Shown one piece after another: positions 50,834 to 59,655 of a stretch of 64,000 bases of DNA. Positions within the stretch are counted from its first letter, which is position 1. Each line of letters opens with the position of its first letter. A program made the translations under genes and the position numbers. Origin of the DNA: Nonomuraea wenchangensis (GTDB lineage: Bacteria > Actinomycetota > Actinomycetes > Streptosporangiales > Streptosporangiaceae); contig NZ_FOHX01000020.1 of assembly GCF_900111685.1 (NCBI RefSeq), forward strand, positions 62,001 through 126,000, written 5' to 3'. The notes under the pieces are model-generated. The model was not told where the DNA came from, did no database searches, and was given only the letters and a program-made list of their open reading frames with translations.

Positions 50834-51625
50834 TCACGACCGGCGGCCGACGGTCAGGGCGGCCGACCAGTGGCGGGTGAGCCGCCCGTCCGGGCGGGCG
50901 GCGAGCAGGCGTCGCACCTCCCGGTAGAGGTGCTCCCGCTTGTCCGGCTCCATGGCGATATGACCGGAGAACGTGTCGAGCAGCGCGAGATAGGCATCCG
51001 CCGTGTAGCGCAGCGCCCACAGGTAGCGCCGCGCCGCCACGACCGTGAACCGCCCGGAGGCGGCGAACTCGGCGGCGGTGGGATCGGCTTCGTCCTCCGG
51101 CGGCGGCCACGGGCCCGGGTGGCCCTCGCCGATCTCCTCGTACACCTTCTGGATCTCGGCGAAGAACGGGTCGAAGCCGACGGGCAGCGCGTGGTCGGCG
51201 TTCCACACGGCCAGGTGGCCGCCGGGGACGAGCAGGCGGGCGGCTTTGTCGTACTTGACCGCCGAATCCACCCACTTCCACGCCGTGGCCGCGTACACCA
51301 GGTCGAAGCGATCCGCCGCCGCCGGCTCCCACTCCTCGAAGGCCGACGTGACCACCGACACCCCGGCGTACCCGGCCAGCCGCCGCCGTGCCTCCCGCGC
51401 CAGCGCGGGCCCGAGCTCGACCGCGGTGACGGGGAAGCCCATCCGCGCCAGCGGCACCGTCGCCTTCCCCGGCCCACACCCCACTTCGAGCAAGCGCGCG
51501 GGCGGCCTGAGCCCGGTGATCATGAGCAGGTCGGCGTAGAGCTCGCGGGGGTAGTCGGGGCGGGCGTCCTGGTAGGTCTCGGCCGCTACGTCGAAGGTCG
51601 CGCGCAGCCGCGCATCAGGGGACAC
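50834..51625 (-). CDS. Class I SAM-dependent methyltransferase
   Basis: A 263-residue methyltransferase. The SAM motif LLEVGCGPGKATVPLARMG, the acidic VELG after strand 2, and VYAATAWKWVD are visible. Substrate unknown. GTG start at 51625. It resembles small-molecule methyltransferases common in actinomycetes. Confidence 0.87.
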   Translation of the reverse strand: MSPDARLRATFDVAAETYQDARPDYPRELYADLLMITGLRPPARLLEVGCGPGKATVPLARMGFPVTAVELGPALAREARRRLAGYAGVSVVTSAFEEWEPAAADRFDLVYAATAWKWVDSAVKYDKAARLLVPGGHLAVWNADHALPVGFDPFFAEIQKVYEEIGEGHPGPWPPPEDEADPTAAEFAASGRFTVVAARRYLWALRYTADAYLALLDTFSGHIAMEPDKREHLYREVRRLLAARPDGRLTRHWSAALTVGRRS

Positions 51626-51773
51626 TCCCCGATTCTGGCAGCCCTCGCCGCCGATGGCCGCCGTCCAGCCGCCCCAAGGTGACCTTCAGCTCCACAAGGC
51701 CTTGGTGTGACGGACGATGCGCTCCACCAAAAGTTCCTCTTCCCCTTAGAGAGACACCGTAAAGTGTCCAGTC

Positions 51774-52343
51774 ATGTACATAGAGTTACATGCATACGTG
51801 GACGAGTCCATGCGGATCCACGATGGACTCTATGTACTGGCCGCTGTCATCGTGCCCTGCGAGTATGCGGACGAGCACCGAGCCGCGCTGCGCGCTCTGC
51901 TGCTGGGGAAACAACCCCGGCTGCATTGGCGCGACGAACGGCCGAAACGTCGTCTCGAGATCACCCACGCTGTGGCGGCCCTCCACCCGAACACGGTCAT
52001 CGTCATCGGCACCCGCCTCAAGCCGGCAAAGCAGCGACGAGCGCGGCGCAAGTGCCTCGAACGGCTGCTCTGGCATCTCACGTGTCGTGATGTGTCGCGC
52101 GTCGTCATGGAGCGGCGGAGCGCCGAAGGCAACAAGGAGGACCTCGACATGGTCAACGCGCTACGCGCCCGCGAAGCACTGCCCCAGGACATCCATGTCG
52201 AGTGGACCAGCCCACTGGTCGAAGAACTCCTCTGGCTCCCCGACGTGGTGGCGGGCATCTTCGCGAGAGCCGAGACGGGCGATCGGACTCTGGAGGATCT
52301 CCTGTCGGGAGATCACCTGGTCGAGCGCATCAGCTGCGATTGA
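51774..52343 (+). CDS. DUF3800-like protein
   Basis: A 189-residue protein. The N-terminal HAYVDESM followed by LYVLAAVIVP and the later HWRDE and EGNKEDLDMVN acidic residues fit the RNase H-like DUF3800 family, which is often carried by mobile or defence regions. DNA in this gene is less GC-rich than the flanks. TAAAGT at 51759-51764 lies 9 nt before the ATG. Function unknown. Confidence 0.65.
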   Translation: MYIELHAYVDESMRIHDGLYVLAAVIVPCEYADEHRAALRALLLGKQPRLHWRDERPKRRLEITHAVAALHPNTVIVIGTRLKPAKQRRARRKCLERLLWHLTCRDVSRVVMERRSAEGNKEDLDMVNALRAREALPQDIHVEWTSPLVEELLWLPDVVAGIFARAETGDRTLEDLLSGDHLVERISCD

Positions 52344-52406
52344 CGCCGACAGCGCAAAGCCCGGGTTCCCGTCAATTCCGGCGGTAAGCCCGGGCTCACT
52401 TCCTCT

Positions 52407-52421
52407 CCCCCTCACAGGGGG
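52407..52421. terminator. Possible hairpin terminator after the DUF3800-like gene
   Basis: CCCCCT and AGGGGG form a 6-bp stem with a 3-nt loop 63 nt after the stop at 52343. It has no U-tract. Confidence 0.35.
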
Positions 52422-52736
52422 CGGCAGGGAAAGGATACCCCTCAGACACCCGGTTGAACATCACTATCCGTTACACCTCTGCGACACTCGGCTGTCAAGG
52501 AGTTATGGACGCGCCCCTCGTAGCTGTCACGAGAGAGTGGTCAGCCCGCCCCAAAGTGATCGCCTCCGCCGGGTCGATGGTCACCTGCGTATCCCGGACG
52601 GGCGGTTAGCCGTACGTGAAGCCAGTGCTCGTGCATGTGATTCAGCAGGTCATGGAGGCGGCGAATCCCGCCCTGGTGGCTCCTCCGGCCCGGATGACGG
52701 GCTCGGCGTGGTCGGCGTGGACGCCGCCGATCCGCG
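52422..52736. other. Gene-free stretch with possible decayed coding sequence
   Basis: No intact gene is seen. On the minus strand, short frames read RIGGVHADHAEPVIRAGG, LLNHMHEHWLHV and VTIDPAEAITLGRAD in different frames, which looks like a frameshifted gene fragment. I cannot name the family. Confidence 0.3.
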
Positions 52737-53708
52737 TCACCAGAGTCCAATCACGATAGGCGTTCGATGCTCCTGTGCTCCCCCCTGCTTCGCGGAGCTC
52801 ATGACCTTCAGAGCATTGGCATACCGGGTGCGGAGCAGAGTCTTCAGCCGATTGATCTCCTGTTCGTGGCGCGCGATGACCGTCCGCTGGGCATCCGCGT
52901 ACGCGGCGAGTCGTGCGCCGCTGTAGTCGACCTGCAGACGGCATCGCTCGTCGGCGAGCGCAGTTTTGATCTCGTCCGCCGTCGGCTGCCGCCAAGCCTC
53001 CGTGTCGCCTCTCCCGGCCCAGCGCTTGTCCGCCTCGGCCTCGGCCGGCATGGTGTAGCCGTATCCAGAGCGGCGCATGCAGGTGCTCCATTCCGAGTTG
53101 GCCGCCGAGACGCGCTTGTCCTGGTAGGCGAGTTCCGCAGCGTCGTCCATGTAGGCATAGAGCATTTTGTAGATGCTCGGCTTGGCGGGTGCGACGCCGT
53201 CTGGGCCCGGGGCGTTCCCGTTGAGCGTTCGCTGGGCCTGGCCGTCACACCCCTCGCGCGGCACGGCTTTGCCACGGAACCTCTTCACCGTCCCGACCTG
53301 CACCGCTTCCTGGCTCCGAGGGATCGAATAGCCGCGGATCCCGGTCACCGCCGCGGCTGCCTCCGCGGCTTGGCCCCTCGGGCCGCTGTATCCGTATGTG
53401 CCAACCTGCTTTGCCCCAAGCCAGCCAAGGTAGGAGGCGTTCTTGGGGTAGGCGACCGGTTTGGTGTCGTGAGGGCTGAACGAGAGGCCGAAGTCCGATA
53501 GGCATCGCTCTATCAAGCGGTAGCGCGCGCTCTGGACGATCGAACGTTCAATACCGTTCAGGTCATAGGCGTCCAGCGGAAGAACGAGATCGGCTTCGCT
53601 CTTCACCCGATGGGCCTCTGGGGAAGGCACGTCGGTCGAGCAAGCCCCGGTGACGGCGAGGACGACGACGAGCGGCAAGAACGTCCGCGCCGACAGCAGA
53701 AAGGCCAT
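52737..53708 (-). CDS. Exported lipoprotein of unknown function
   Basis: A 323-residue protein with a signal peptide and lipobox VTGAC (Cys23). The mature part has several Cys (RCLSDFGL, REGCDGQ, STCMRRSGY, DERCRLQ), a YAYMDDAAELAYQD segment and a helical C-terminal DAQRTVIARHEQEINRLKTLL. No known domain is recognised. It is divergent from the exported protein at 53945. Confidence 0.7.
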   Translation of the reverse strand: MAFLLSARTFLPLVVVLAVTGACSTDVPSPEAHRVKSEADLVLPLDAYDLNGIERSIVQSARYRLIERCLSDFGLSFSPHDTKPVAYPKNASYLGWLGAKQVGTYGYSGPRGQAAEAAAAVTGIRGYSIPRSQEAVQVGTVKRFRGKAVPREGCDGQAQRTLNGNAPGPDGVAPAKPSIYKMLYAYMDDAAELAYQDKRVSAANSEWSTCMRRSGYGYTMPAEAEADKRWAGRGDTEAWRQPTADEIKTALADERCRLQVDYSGARLAAYADAQRTVIARHEQEINRLKTLLRTRYANALKVMSSAKQGGAQEHRTPIVIGLW

Positions 53709-53944
53709 GAGCGAACTCTCCGTCGTGCAGCGTGGAGCGGCGCGCGACGTGCAGGAGTACCACGGCGACGGCGTTCGGAAGTACGCGGACGGACAGGTCG
53801 CTGTCTTCGATGGCGTGCTCCTGTGCATTCTTGACGATCGGCCAGCTTTCCGGCGAGATCCGGCCGTGACAGCGTTGAGATCTTCATTCGCGAAGATCTT
53901 TCCCAGCCTCCGTTCCGGACGGCACGGAATTGAGCGGGGAGCGC

Positions 53945-54772
53945 ATGAGCATGGGTCGATGGACGATCGGGCCGGCTCTCGCGCTGACCGCATCGATCTC
54001 AGTCTCGGTCATCGGCACGCACGCCGAAGCCGCCAGCCGTCCAGATCCAGTCGCGGTACTGAAGCGGCAACTCAACGGTCACGGCGGGGTGCGGGAGAGC
54101 TCGGTGTATCGAATCGTCTGGGGGCCGAAGAAGGATCACGTCACCAGCCGATCGAGGGCCGTCTACGAGTTCGGTAGCCGCGGGATCATGGCTATGGACC
54201 TCCGCTACTCGAAGTTCTCACCCGGCGACTCCCGGAGCATAGTCTTCCAGGACCGCGCCTACGGCTGGGAGCGCGACCACCCTGATTACCTGCCGCCGGG
54301 CAAGTCGTGGATCCTGGAGACCAAGAAGAACGACCTCTATCTGGCGTGCGGGCAGATCAGGCTGAGCGATCCCGCCACCCTCCGGCATGTGCTGGCCACT
54401 ACGGCGGTCAAGCGGCCCGCTGGCGTCTACGACGGCACCCGTACCACCCTCTACGAGGGCAGCACCACCATCGGCGAGCTGTATAAGCTGAATCCACGCC
54501 TGCAGGTGGGCGACTTCGAAAAACCCGTCGGACAGTACGCGAGCTACTCCAAGCTCCCCGTGAAATGGCGGCTCTGGCTCGGCACGGACCAGCTCATACG
54601 CAGATGCCAGACGCGCTATGACGAGCCCGACTCCCCCTGGAACGTCAAAGACCGCAGTCTCAAGACCGCCGATGTGCGGTTCTCCGGCTGGGGCGACCCG
54701 ATCGACATCAAACCGCCGCCTGCCGAACTTGTGGCGACGCGCGATGAACTGGTCTTCTCCGACGAAGGCTAA
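53945..54772 (+). CDS. Exported protein of unknown function, LolA/LprG-like fold possible
   Basis: A 275-residue protein with a signal peptide (cut near AEAAS) and no lipobox. The mature part contains beta-rich segments (RAVYEFGSRGIMAMDLRYSK, TLYEGSTTIGEL, WRLWLGTDQLIRRCQTRY, DVRFSGWGDPIDIKPPP) in the order expected for LolA/LprG-like lipid-binding folds, an inference from pattern only. ATG 53945 follows GGGGAG. Confidence 0.65.
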   Translation: MSMGRWTIGPALALTASISVSVIGTHAEAASRPDPVAVLKRQLNGHGGVRESSVYRIVWGPKKDHVTSRSRAVYEFGSRGIMAMDLRYSKFSPGDSRSIVFQDRAYGWERDHPDYLPPGKSWILETKKNDLYLACGQIRLSDPATLRHVLATTAVKRPAGVYDGTRTTLYEGSTTIGELYKLNPRLQVGDFEKPVGQYASYSKLPVKWRLWLGTDQLIRRCQTRYDEPDSPWNVKDRSLKTADVRFSGWGDPIDIKPPPAELVATRDELVFSDEG

Positions 54773-55216
54773 ACGCAGGGAGGCCACCGCACACTTGTGG
54801 CCTGGGTGTCCGGCCATCTCGATGGGAAGCTACGAACCGTGGCGGCGACCGGCCCAAAGAGGGGCTGGAGCGCCAGGTGCCCATGAACCTGTCCTTCTCC
54901 CTGAGCATCCCCCACTGCCTCTGAGCCCCGACGGCGTCTACGGATGGATCACGGACTTCGGGGTTGTCGGAGTGGCTTCGGTGCGGTCCGGGGCACGACC
55001 AGGGGATGCCGACAGCTGAGGAATTCCCCCTGCCTCACCGCTGATGCCCTGATGGCATGGCCGAGCGAGGCAATGTCGGCGGCTCCCCCGGTCAACACGG
55101 CAATCGGGCGCGCTTATGGAGGGCGGAGCCCCCTGGGAGACGCTGTCTGGAGCTTCTTCGCGCGGAGCGCCCCCGGGCGGAAGGCCGTGCGCTTGAGCCC
55201 AGGCGTGATACTCTCC
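54773..55216. other. Intergenic stretch without an identified gene
   Basis: About 440 bp with no convincing gene. A short frame near 54930-55019 ends WITDFGVVGVASVRSG and a stop, which faintly resembles the DFG region of a protein kinase and may be a decayed fragment. The right end carries the operator and promoter of the luciferase-like gene. Confidence 0.35.
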
Positions 55217-55232
55217 CAAGCGAGCGCTTGGT
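55217..55232. promoter_or_regulatory. Candidate KstR2 operator 7
   Basis: AGCGAGCGCTTGGT (55219-55232) matches 9 of the 10 fixed bases of AnCAAGnnCTTGnT, with an extra CAAG at 55217-55220. The outer arms CCAAGC/GCTTGG are perfect. It lies 22 bp upstream of the luciferase-like monooxygenase ATG. Confidence 0.75.
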
Positions 55233-55253
55233 TTACCTCCGAGGGGCCGCCGC

Positions 55254-56309
55254 ATGAAGTTCTCGACCTTCCACCTCTTCCACCGCTTCGACGGCCAGAG
55301 CTTCAAGGACGTCTACGACTACCACCTGGAGCTCATCGAGCTGGCCGAGGAGCTGGGCTTCGACGGGGTACGGCTGGCCGAGCACCACTTCCGCGACTAC
55401 GGCGTCGTCCCCAACCTGTTCACCATGCTCGCCCACGTCGCCGCCCGCACCGAGCGGCTGCGGCTCGGCACCGGGATCGTCGTCCTGCCCCTGCACAACC
55501 CGGTTCACGTGGCCGAGGAGGCCGCGCAGGTGGACGTGCTGTCCGGCGGGCGGCTGGAGCTCGGCATCGGGCGCGGTTACCAGAGCTACGAGTTCGAGGG
55601 GTTCGGGATCGATCTGGCCGAGGCGCGCGACCGGTTCAACGAGGCGCTGGAGGTGATCGTCGGGCTATGGACGCGGGAGGCGTACCGGCACGAAGGGAAG
55701 TTCTACCGGACCGGGGCCGAGGTGTCGCTGGTGCCCCGGCCCGTGCAGGCCCCCCATCCGCCGCTGCACGTGGCGGCGGTCTCCCCCGAGACCGTCACCA
55801 TGTACGCCGAGCGCGGCCTGCCCATCCTGGCCGACCCGGCGGCGACGTTCAGGAAGGTCGTCAAGGCGGCCGAGACGTGGCGGGAGACGGCGGCGCGGGC
55901 CGGGCACCCGGAGGGGGCCGAGCTGGTGGTGGCCCGCAGCGTGTACGTCGCCCCCACCCTGGAGCGGGCCCGCGAGGACCAGGAGCGTTTCGAGGCGTCG
56001 TTCGACCGCTCGCGCATCTTCAACGACCGCAGCGCCCCCATCGACCCCAGGACCGGCCGGGCCGCCCAGGGTTTCGAGTACTACCAGGACCGCTATCTCA
56101 AGGGCGGCACGGTCTCGGCCGACTTCCGGTGGGAGCAGCTGGAGGTCATCGGGGACCCGGCGCGGGTCGTCGAGCAGATCACGCTGCTCAAGGACGCCGG
56201 GTTCTCGAACCTGCTCTGCGACTTCGGCAGCACCCGCCCGATGCCGCTCGCGGACATGAAGCGGGTCATGCGCTTCTTCGCCGCCGAGGTCATGCCCGCG
56301 TTCCAGTGA
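55254..56309 (+). CDS. LLM-class flavin-dependent oxidoreductase
   Basis: A 351-residue bacterial-luciferase-like TIM barrel: HLFHRFDGQSF, LAEELGFDGVRLAEHHF, LGTGIVVLPLHNPVHVAEEAAQVDVLSGGRLELGIGRGY. It oxidises an unknown substrate with FMNH2 or F420. Under a KstR2-like operator and followed after 21 nt by an atypical acyl-CoA ligase, it probably belongs to the steroid or a related catabolic programme. The flavin reductase at 1481 could supply FMNH2. Confidence 0.88.
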   Translation: MKFSTFHLFHRFDGQSFKDVYDYHLELIELAEELGFDGVRLAEHHFRDYGVVPNLFTMLAHVAARTERLRLGTGIVVLPLHNPVHVAEEAAQVDVLSGGRLELGIGRGYQSYEFEGFGIDLAEARDRFNEALEVIVGLWTREAYRHEGKFYRTGAEVSLVPRPVQAPHPPLHVAAVSPETVTMYAERGLPILADPAATFRKVVKAAETWRETAARAGHPEGAELVVARSVYVAPTLERAREDQERFEASFDRSRIFNDRSAPIDPRTGRAAQGFEYYQDRYLKGGTVSADFRWEQLEVIGDPARVVEQITLLKDAGFSNLLCDFGSTRPMPLADMKRVMRFFAAEVMPAFQ

Positions 56310-56330
56310 CCCCCTTCCCGGAGGCTGACG

Positions 56331-57821
56331 ATGATCCACAGCCTGTCCCTGTCCGACGTTCTCGCCGAGCACGCCCGCAGCCGCCCCGGTACGACGGCCG
56401 TGGTGGACGGGGAGCTCCGGCTCTCCTATCCGGAGCTGGACGCCCGCGTGTCCCGGCTCGCGGGCGCGCTGGCCGGGCGCGGCGTCGGCGGCGGCGACCG
56501 GGTGGTGTGGCTCGGCCAGAACAGCCACGCCGTGCTGGAGCTGCTGCTCGCGTGCAGCCGCCTGGGGGCGGTGTTCTGCCCGGCGAACTGGCGGCAGTCG
56601 GCGGACGAGCTGCGCTTCGTGCTCCAGGATCTCGGCCCGGCGGCCGTGGTCTGGGAGCACTCGGACACCCTCGGCGCGCTCGACCACGACGAGCGGTGGG
56701 TGCGGGCGGGGGCGGACTACGAGGAGCTGGTGGCGGGCGGGCCGGCGCGGGAGTTCCCGCAGGTCGCCGACGCCGAGCCGGTCCTCGCGCTCTACACGGC
56801 CGCCTTCGACGGGCGCCCGAACGCGGCCCTGCTCAGCAGCGCCGCCCTGGTGGCGCACGCCACGTCGCTGCTCGTCGTACGCCAGATGGAGCCGGGCTTC
56901 ACCTTCCTCAACAACGGGCCGCTCTTCCATGTCGGGACGATGATGTTCTGCCTGGCGACGCTGCAGATCGGCGGCACGAACGTCTTCACCCCCGCCTTCG
57001 ACCCCGAGGAGGTGTGCCGGCTGGTGGACGCCGAGCGGGTGACGCAGGCGTTCCTGTTCGGGCCGATGATCGACGCGGTGGTGAAGGCGAACGCGGGCGG
57101 CAAGTACGACCTGTCCTCGCTGCGCTTCGTCGCCGCCTCCGACGAGTGGAACGCGATGATCACGGTGGACGACTCGCCGTGGTGCCGGTCGAAGATGGGC
57201 GGGTACGGGCAGACCGAGGTGGGCGGCATGCTGACGTTCCTCGGGCTGGCGGAGGGCGGGGCCGGGTACGCGGGGCGGCCGTCGCCGCTGGCGCAGGTGC
57301 GGATCATGGGGCCGGACGACGTGGAGGTGCCGGCGGGCGAGGTGGGCGAGATCTGCGCCCGCGGCAAGACCCTCTTCTCCGGATATTTCGCCCGCCCAGA
57401 CTTAAATGCGGAAAAGCTGCGGAACGGCTGGCACCACACCGGCGACCTCGGCCGCCGCGAACCCGACGGCACGATCACCTTCATCGGCCCCAAGCTGCGC
57501 ATGATCAAGTCCGGCGCCGAGAACGTCTACCCGGCCGAGGTCGAGCGCGCGCTCAAGTCCCATCCGGCCGTGGCCGACGCCGCCGTGATCGGCGTGCCGG
57601 ACCCGGCCTGGCACCAGGCGGTCAAGGCCGTCGTGGCGCTGCGCGAGGGGGCCGCGGCGACCACCGAGGAGCTGATCGAGCACGTCAGGGGCCAGATCGC
57701 GTCCTACAAGAAGCCGCGTGAGGTGGTGTTCGCGGACGAGATCCCGAAGCGCGGCTTCACCCCGGACTACGACGCGATCGACGCCGCCCACGGCGGCGGC
57801 AACTACCCCGGTTCGGCCTGA
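56331..57821 (+). CDS. Acyl-CoA synthetase-like protein with altered adenylation motifs
   Basis: A 496-residue ANL-superfamily protein. YGQTEVGG, GWHHTGDLGRREPDG and GAENVYPAEVERAL are standard. The phosphate-binding loop, normally (S/T)GTTGxPKG, reads TAAFDGRPNAAL, and the C-terminal catalytic Lys motif (GKxxR) is replaced by GFTPDYDAID. Thioester formation may therefore be weak or absent, or this is a specialised subgroup. It is in an operon with the luciferase-like gene and overlaps the convergent TetR gene by 19 nt. Confidence 0.85.
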   Translation: MIHSLSLSDVLAEHARSRPGTTAVVDGELRLSYPELDARVSRLAGALAGRGVGGGDRVVWLGQNSHAVLELLLACSRLGAVFCPANWRQSADELRFVLQDLGPAAVVWEHSDTLGALDHDERWVRAGADYEELVAGGPAREFPQVADAEPVLALYTAAFDGRPNAALLSSAALVAHATSLLVVRQMEPGFTFLNNGPLFHVGTMMFCLATLQIGGTNVFTPAFDPEEVCRLVDAERVTQAFLFGPMIDAVVKANAGGKYDLSSLRFVAASDEWNAMITVDDSPWCRSKMGGYGQTEVGGMLTFLGLAEGGAGYAGRPSPLAQVRIMGPDDVEVPAGEVGEICARGKTLFSGYFARPDLNAEKLRNGWHHTGDLGRREPDGTITFIGPKLRMIKSGAENVYPAEVERALKSHPAVADAAVIGVPDPAWHQAVKAVVALREGAAATTEELIEHVRGQIASYKKPREVVFADEIPKRGFTPDYDAIDAAHGGGNYPGSA

Positions 57822-58408
57822 CGGGCGATCGGCAGGCCCGCCTCCAGGTGGGCGAGGGCCCGGTCGAACGCGGCGGGCGCGTCGAGCCCGGGATCGGCGG
57901 CCCACTCGAACCACAGCGCGAGCATCACGCCCGAGACCGCCCCGGTGACGTTGCGGATCTCGGGGTCGTCCGGGTCGCGGCCCTCGCGCGCGGCCAGCTC
58001 GGCGCGCAGGCCGGCGAGGACGCCGCGGATGTTGTCGATGCTCGCCGTCCACAGCTCGGGGACGGTGAACATGAGCCGCTCGCGCTCCAAGCCGTCGTTG
58101 CGCTCCTCCGGCGTCTGGGCCGCGAACACGTGGCCGATGGCGACGCGTACGGCCTGGACGGGGTTGAGCTCGGGCGGCGCGGCCCGCAGCGCCTCGACGA
58201 AGGGAGGGTACTGGTCGACCAGCACCAGATCCTCCTTCGTCGGGAAATAGCGGAACACGGTGCTGGGCGCGACCTCGGCCGCCTCCGCGATCTGCTCGAC
58301 CGTCGTCTCGGCGTAGCCCCGCTCACGGAACAGCCGCAGCGCCGCCTTCTGGATCAGGGCCCTGGTCTTGGCCTTCTTCCGCTCCCGGAGACCGGGTCCT
58401 TCGCTCAT
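57803..58408 (-). CDS. TetR-family regulator
   Basis: A 201-residue TetR regulator: RALIQKAALRLFRERGYAETTVEQIAEAAEVAPSTVFRYFPTKEDLVLVDQ. It is divergent from the P450 gene, whose promoter holds a 14-bp palindrome that this protein probably binds. ATG 58408 is chosen. An in-frame upstream start adds 14 residues. Confidence 0.87.
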   Translation of the reverse strand: MSEGPGLRERKKAKTRALIQKAALRLFRERGYAETTVEQIAEAAEVAPSTVFRYFPTKEDLVLVDQYPPFVEALRAAPPELNPVQAVRVAIGHVFAAQTPEERNDGLERERLMFTVPELWTASIDNIRGVLAGLRAELAAREGRDPDDPEIRNVTGAVSGVMLALWFEWAADPGLDAPAAFDRALAHLEAGLPIARQAEPG

Positions 58409-58486
58409 GGAATCGCATTCTGGAGGGTCGGCCCCGGGACGTCCACTCACGACTCATTTCCAACTTCTGCTAGTCAACTCCTATTT

Positions 58487-58500
58487 GAGAGTCTACTCTC
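58487..58500. promoter_or_regulatory. Palindromic operator in the P450 promoter
   Basis: GAGAGT-CT-ACTCTC has perfect 6-bp arms. It overlaps the probable -10 (TACTCT, 58494-58499), which is 17 bp behind TAGTCA at 58471-58476 and 7 nt before the P450 ATG. Likely target of the divergent TetR protein. Confidence 0.65.
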
Positions 58501-58506
58501 GCTTTC

Positions 58507-59655
58507 ATGCGCAGACTTCCCGTCGAACGTGACCCTCGACGTCCCCTCGACCCGCCGCCCGCCCTCCGCGGCCTGCCGCCCATGACCCGCCTGGAGATGG
58601 CCGACGGCCACCTCGGCTGGCTCGCCACCACGCTCGACGCCGCCCGCGCGGTCCTCGGCGACCCCCGGTTCAGCGCCCGGCAGGAGCTCAAGCACCCCGC
58701 CGTACGGTCGTCGGCCGCCGTCGCCGGGCCCGGCCGCCCCGCGCCGCCCGGCTTCTTCGCCACCACCGATCCGCCCGAGCACACGCGCTACCGGCGGCTG
58801 CTCACCGGCGAGTTCACGTTGCGCAGGATGCGCCTGCTGGAGCCGCGCATCGAGCGCATCGCCGCCGACCACCTCGACGCCATGGCCGCGGCGGAGCCGC
58901 CCGCCGACCTGGTGACCGCGTACGCGCTGCCGATCCCGTCCATGGTCATCTGCGAGCTGCTCGGCGTCCCGTACGCCGACCACGACTTCTTCCAGGAACG
59001 CAGCCGCGAGCTGGTCGCGCCCGACGGGGACGTGGCGGGCGCGAACGCCGACCTGCATGCCTACCTCGCGGAGCTGGTGCGCCGCAAGCGGGCCGAGCCG
59101 GGCGACGACCTGATCAGCGGGCTGACCGGCGAGCTCACCGACGACGCCGAGCTGGCCAACGTCGCCATGATCCTGCTCGTCGCCGGGCACGAGACCACCG
59201 CGAACATGCTCGCCCTCGGCGTCCTCGCCCTGCTCACGGCGGGCCTGACGTACGAGGAGGGCGCGGAGGAGGAGCTGCTGCGCTGGCTGTCGATCCTGCA
59301 CCTCGGCGCGCCCAGCCGGGCCGCGCTGGAGGACGTCGAGGTGGCCGGCGTACGGGTCGCGAAGGGCGAGACGGTGGCGGTGTCGCTGCCCGTGGTCAAC
59401 CGCGACCCGGCCGCCTTCGCCGCGCCGGACACGCTCGACCCGGCCCGCCCTGACGCCCGCCGCCACCTGGCCTTCGGTCACGGCGTCCACCAGTGCCTCG
59501 GCCAGCAGCTCGCCAGGAACGAGCTGCGCATCGGCTACCGCGCCCTCTTCGACCGCTTCCCCGGCCTGCGACTGGCCGTCCCCGTCACCGAGGTGCCGCT
59601 CCGGCAGGACGCGGTGGTGTTCGGCGTCGGCAGCCTGCCGGTCACCTGGGGCTAG
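58507..59655 (+). CDS. Cytochrome P450
   Basis: A 382-residue P450. The I-helix LLVAGHETTANML and the haem loop FGHGVHQCLGQQLAR (Cys330) are clear. The ExxR helix is represented by EEELLRWL. It is a soluble bacterial class I P450 that needs a ferredoxin and reductase. The only set in the window is at 17703-19130. The substrate is unknown. Its stop overlaps the stop of the cyclase gene. Confidence 0.92.
   Translation: MRRLPVERDPRRPLDPPPALRGLPPMTRLEMADGHLGWLATTLDAARAVLGDPRFSARQELKHPAVRSSAAVAGPGRPAPPGFFATTDPPEHTRYRRLLTGEFTLRRMRLLEPRIERIAADHLDAMAAAEPPADLVTAYALPIPSMVICELLGVPYADHDFFQERSRELVAPDGDVAGANADLHAYLAELVRRKRAEPGDDLISGLTGELTDDAELANVAMILLVAGHETTANMLALGVLALLTAGLTYEEGAEEELLRWLSILHLGAPSRAALEDVEVAGVRVAKGETVAVSLPVVNRDPAAFAAPDTLDPARPDARRHLAFGHGVHQCLGQQLARNELRIGYRALFDRFPGLRLAVPVTEVPLRQDAVVFGVGSLPVTWG

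Noticed and set aside
51693..51706. CACAAGGCCTTGGT resembles the KstR2 consensus upstream of the DUF3800-like gene
   Set aside because: The centre is GC, not CG, the third half-site is absent, and the downstream gene has no link to catabolism. Probably chance.
52960..53020. CAGCGCTTG inside the lipoprotein gene and at 27131 inside ngcE looks like half of a KstR2 site
   Set aside because: The left arm CAAG is missing and both lie inside coding sequence.
54925..55019. Short frame with a DFG-like motif that could be a protein kinase fragment
   Set aside because: Too short and no other kinase motif in place. Kept only as a remark on the gap.
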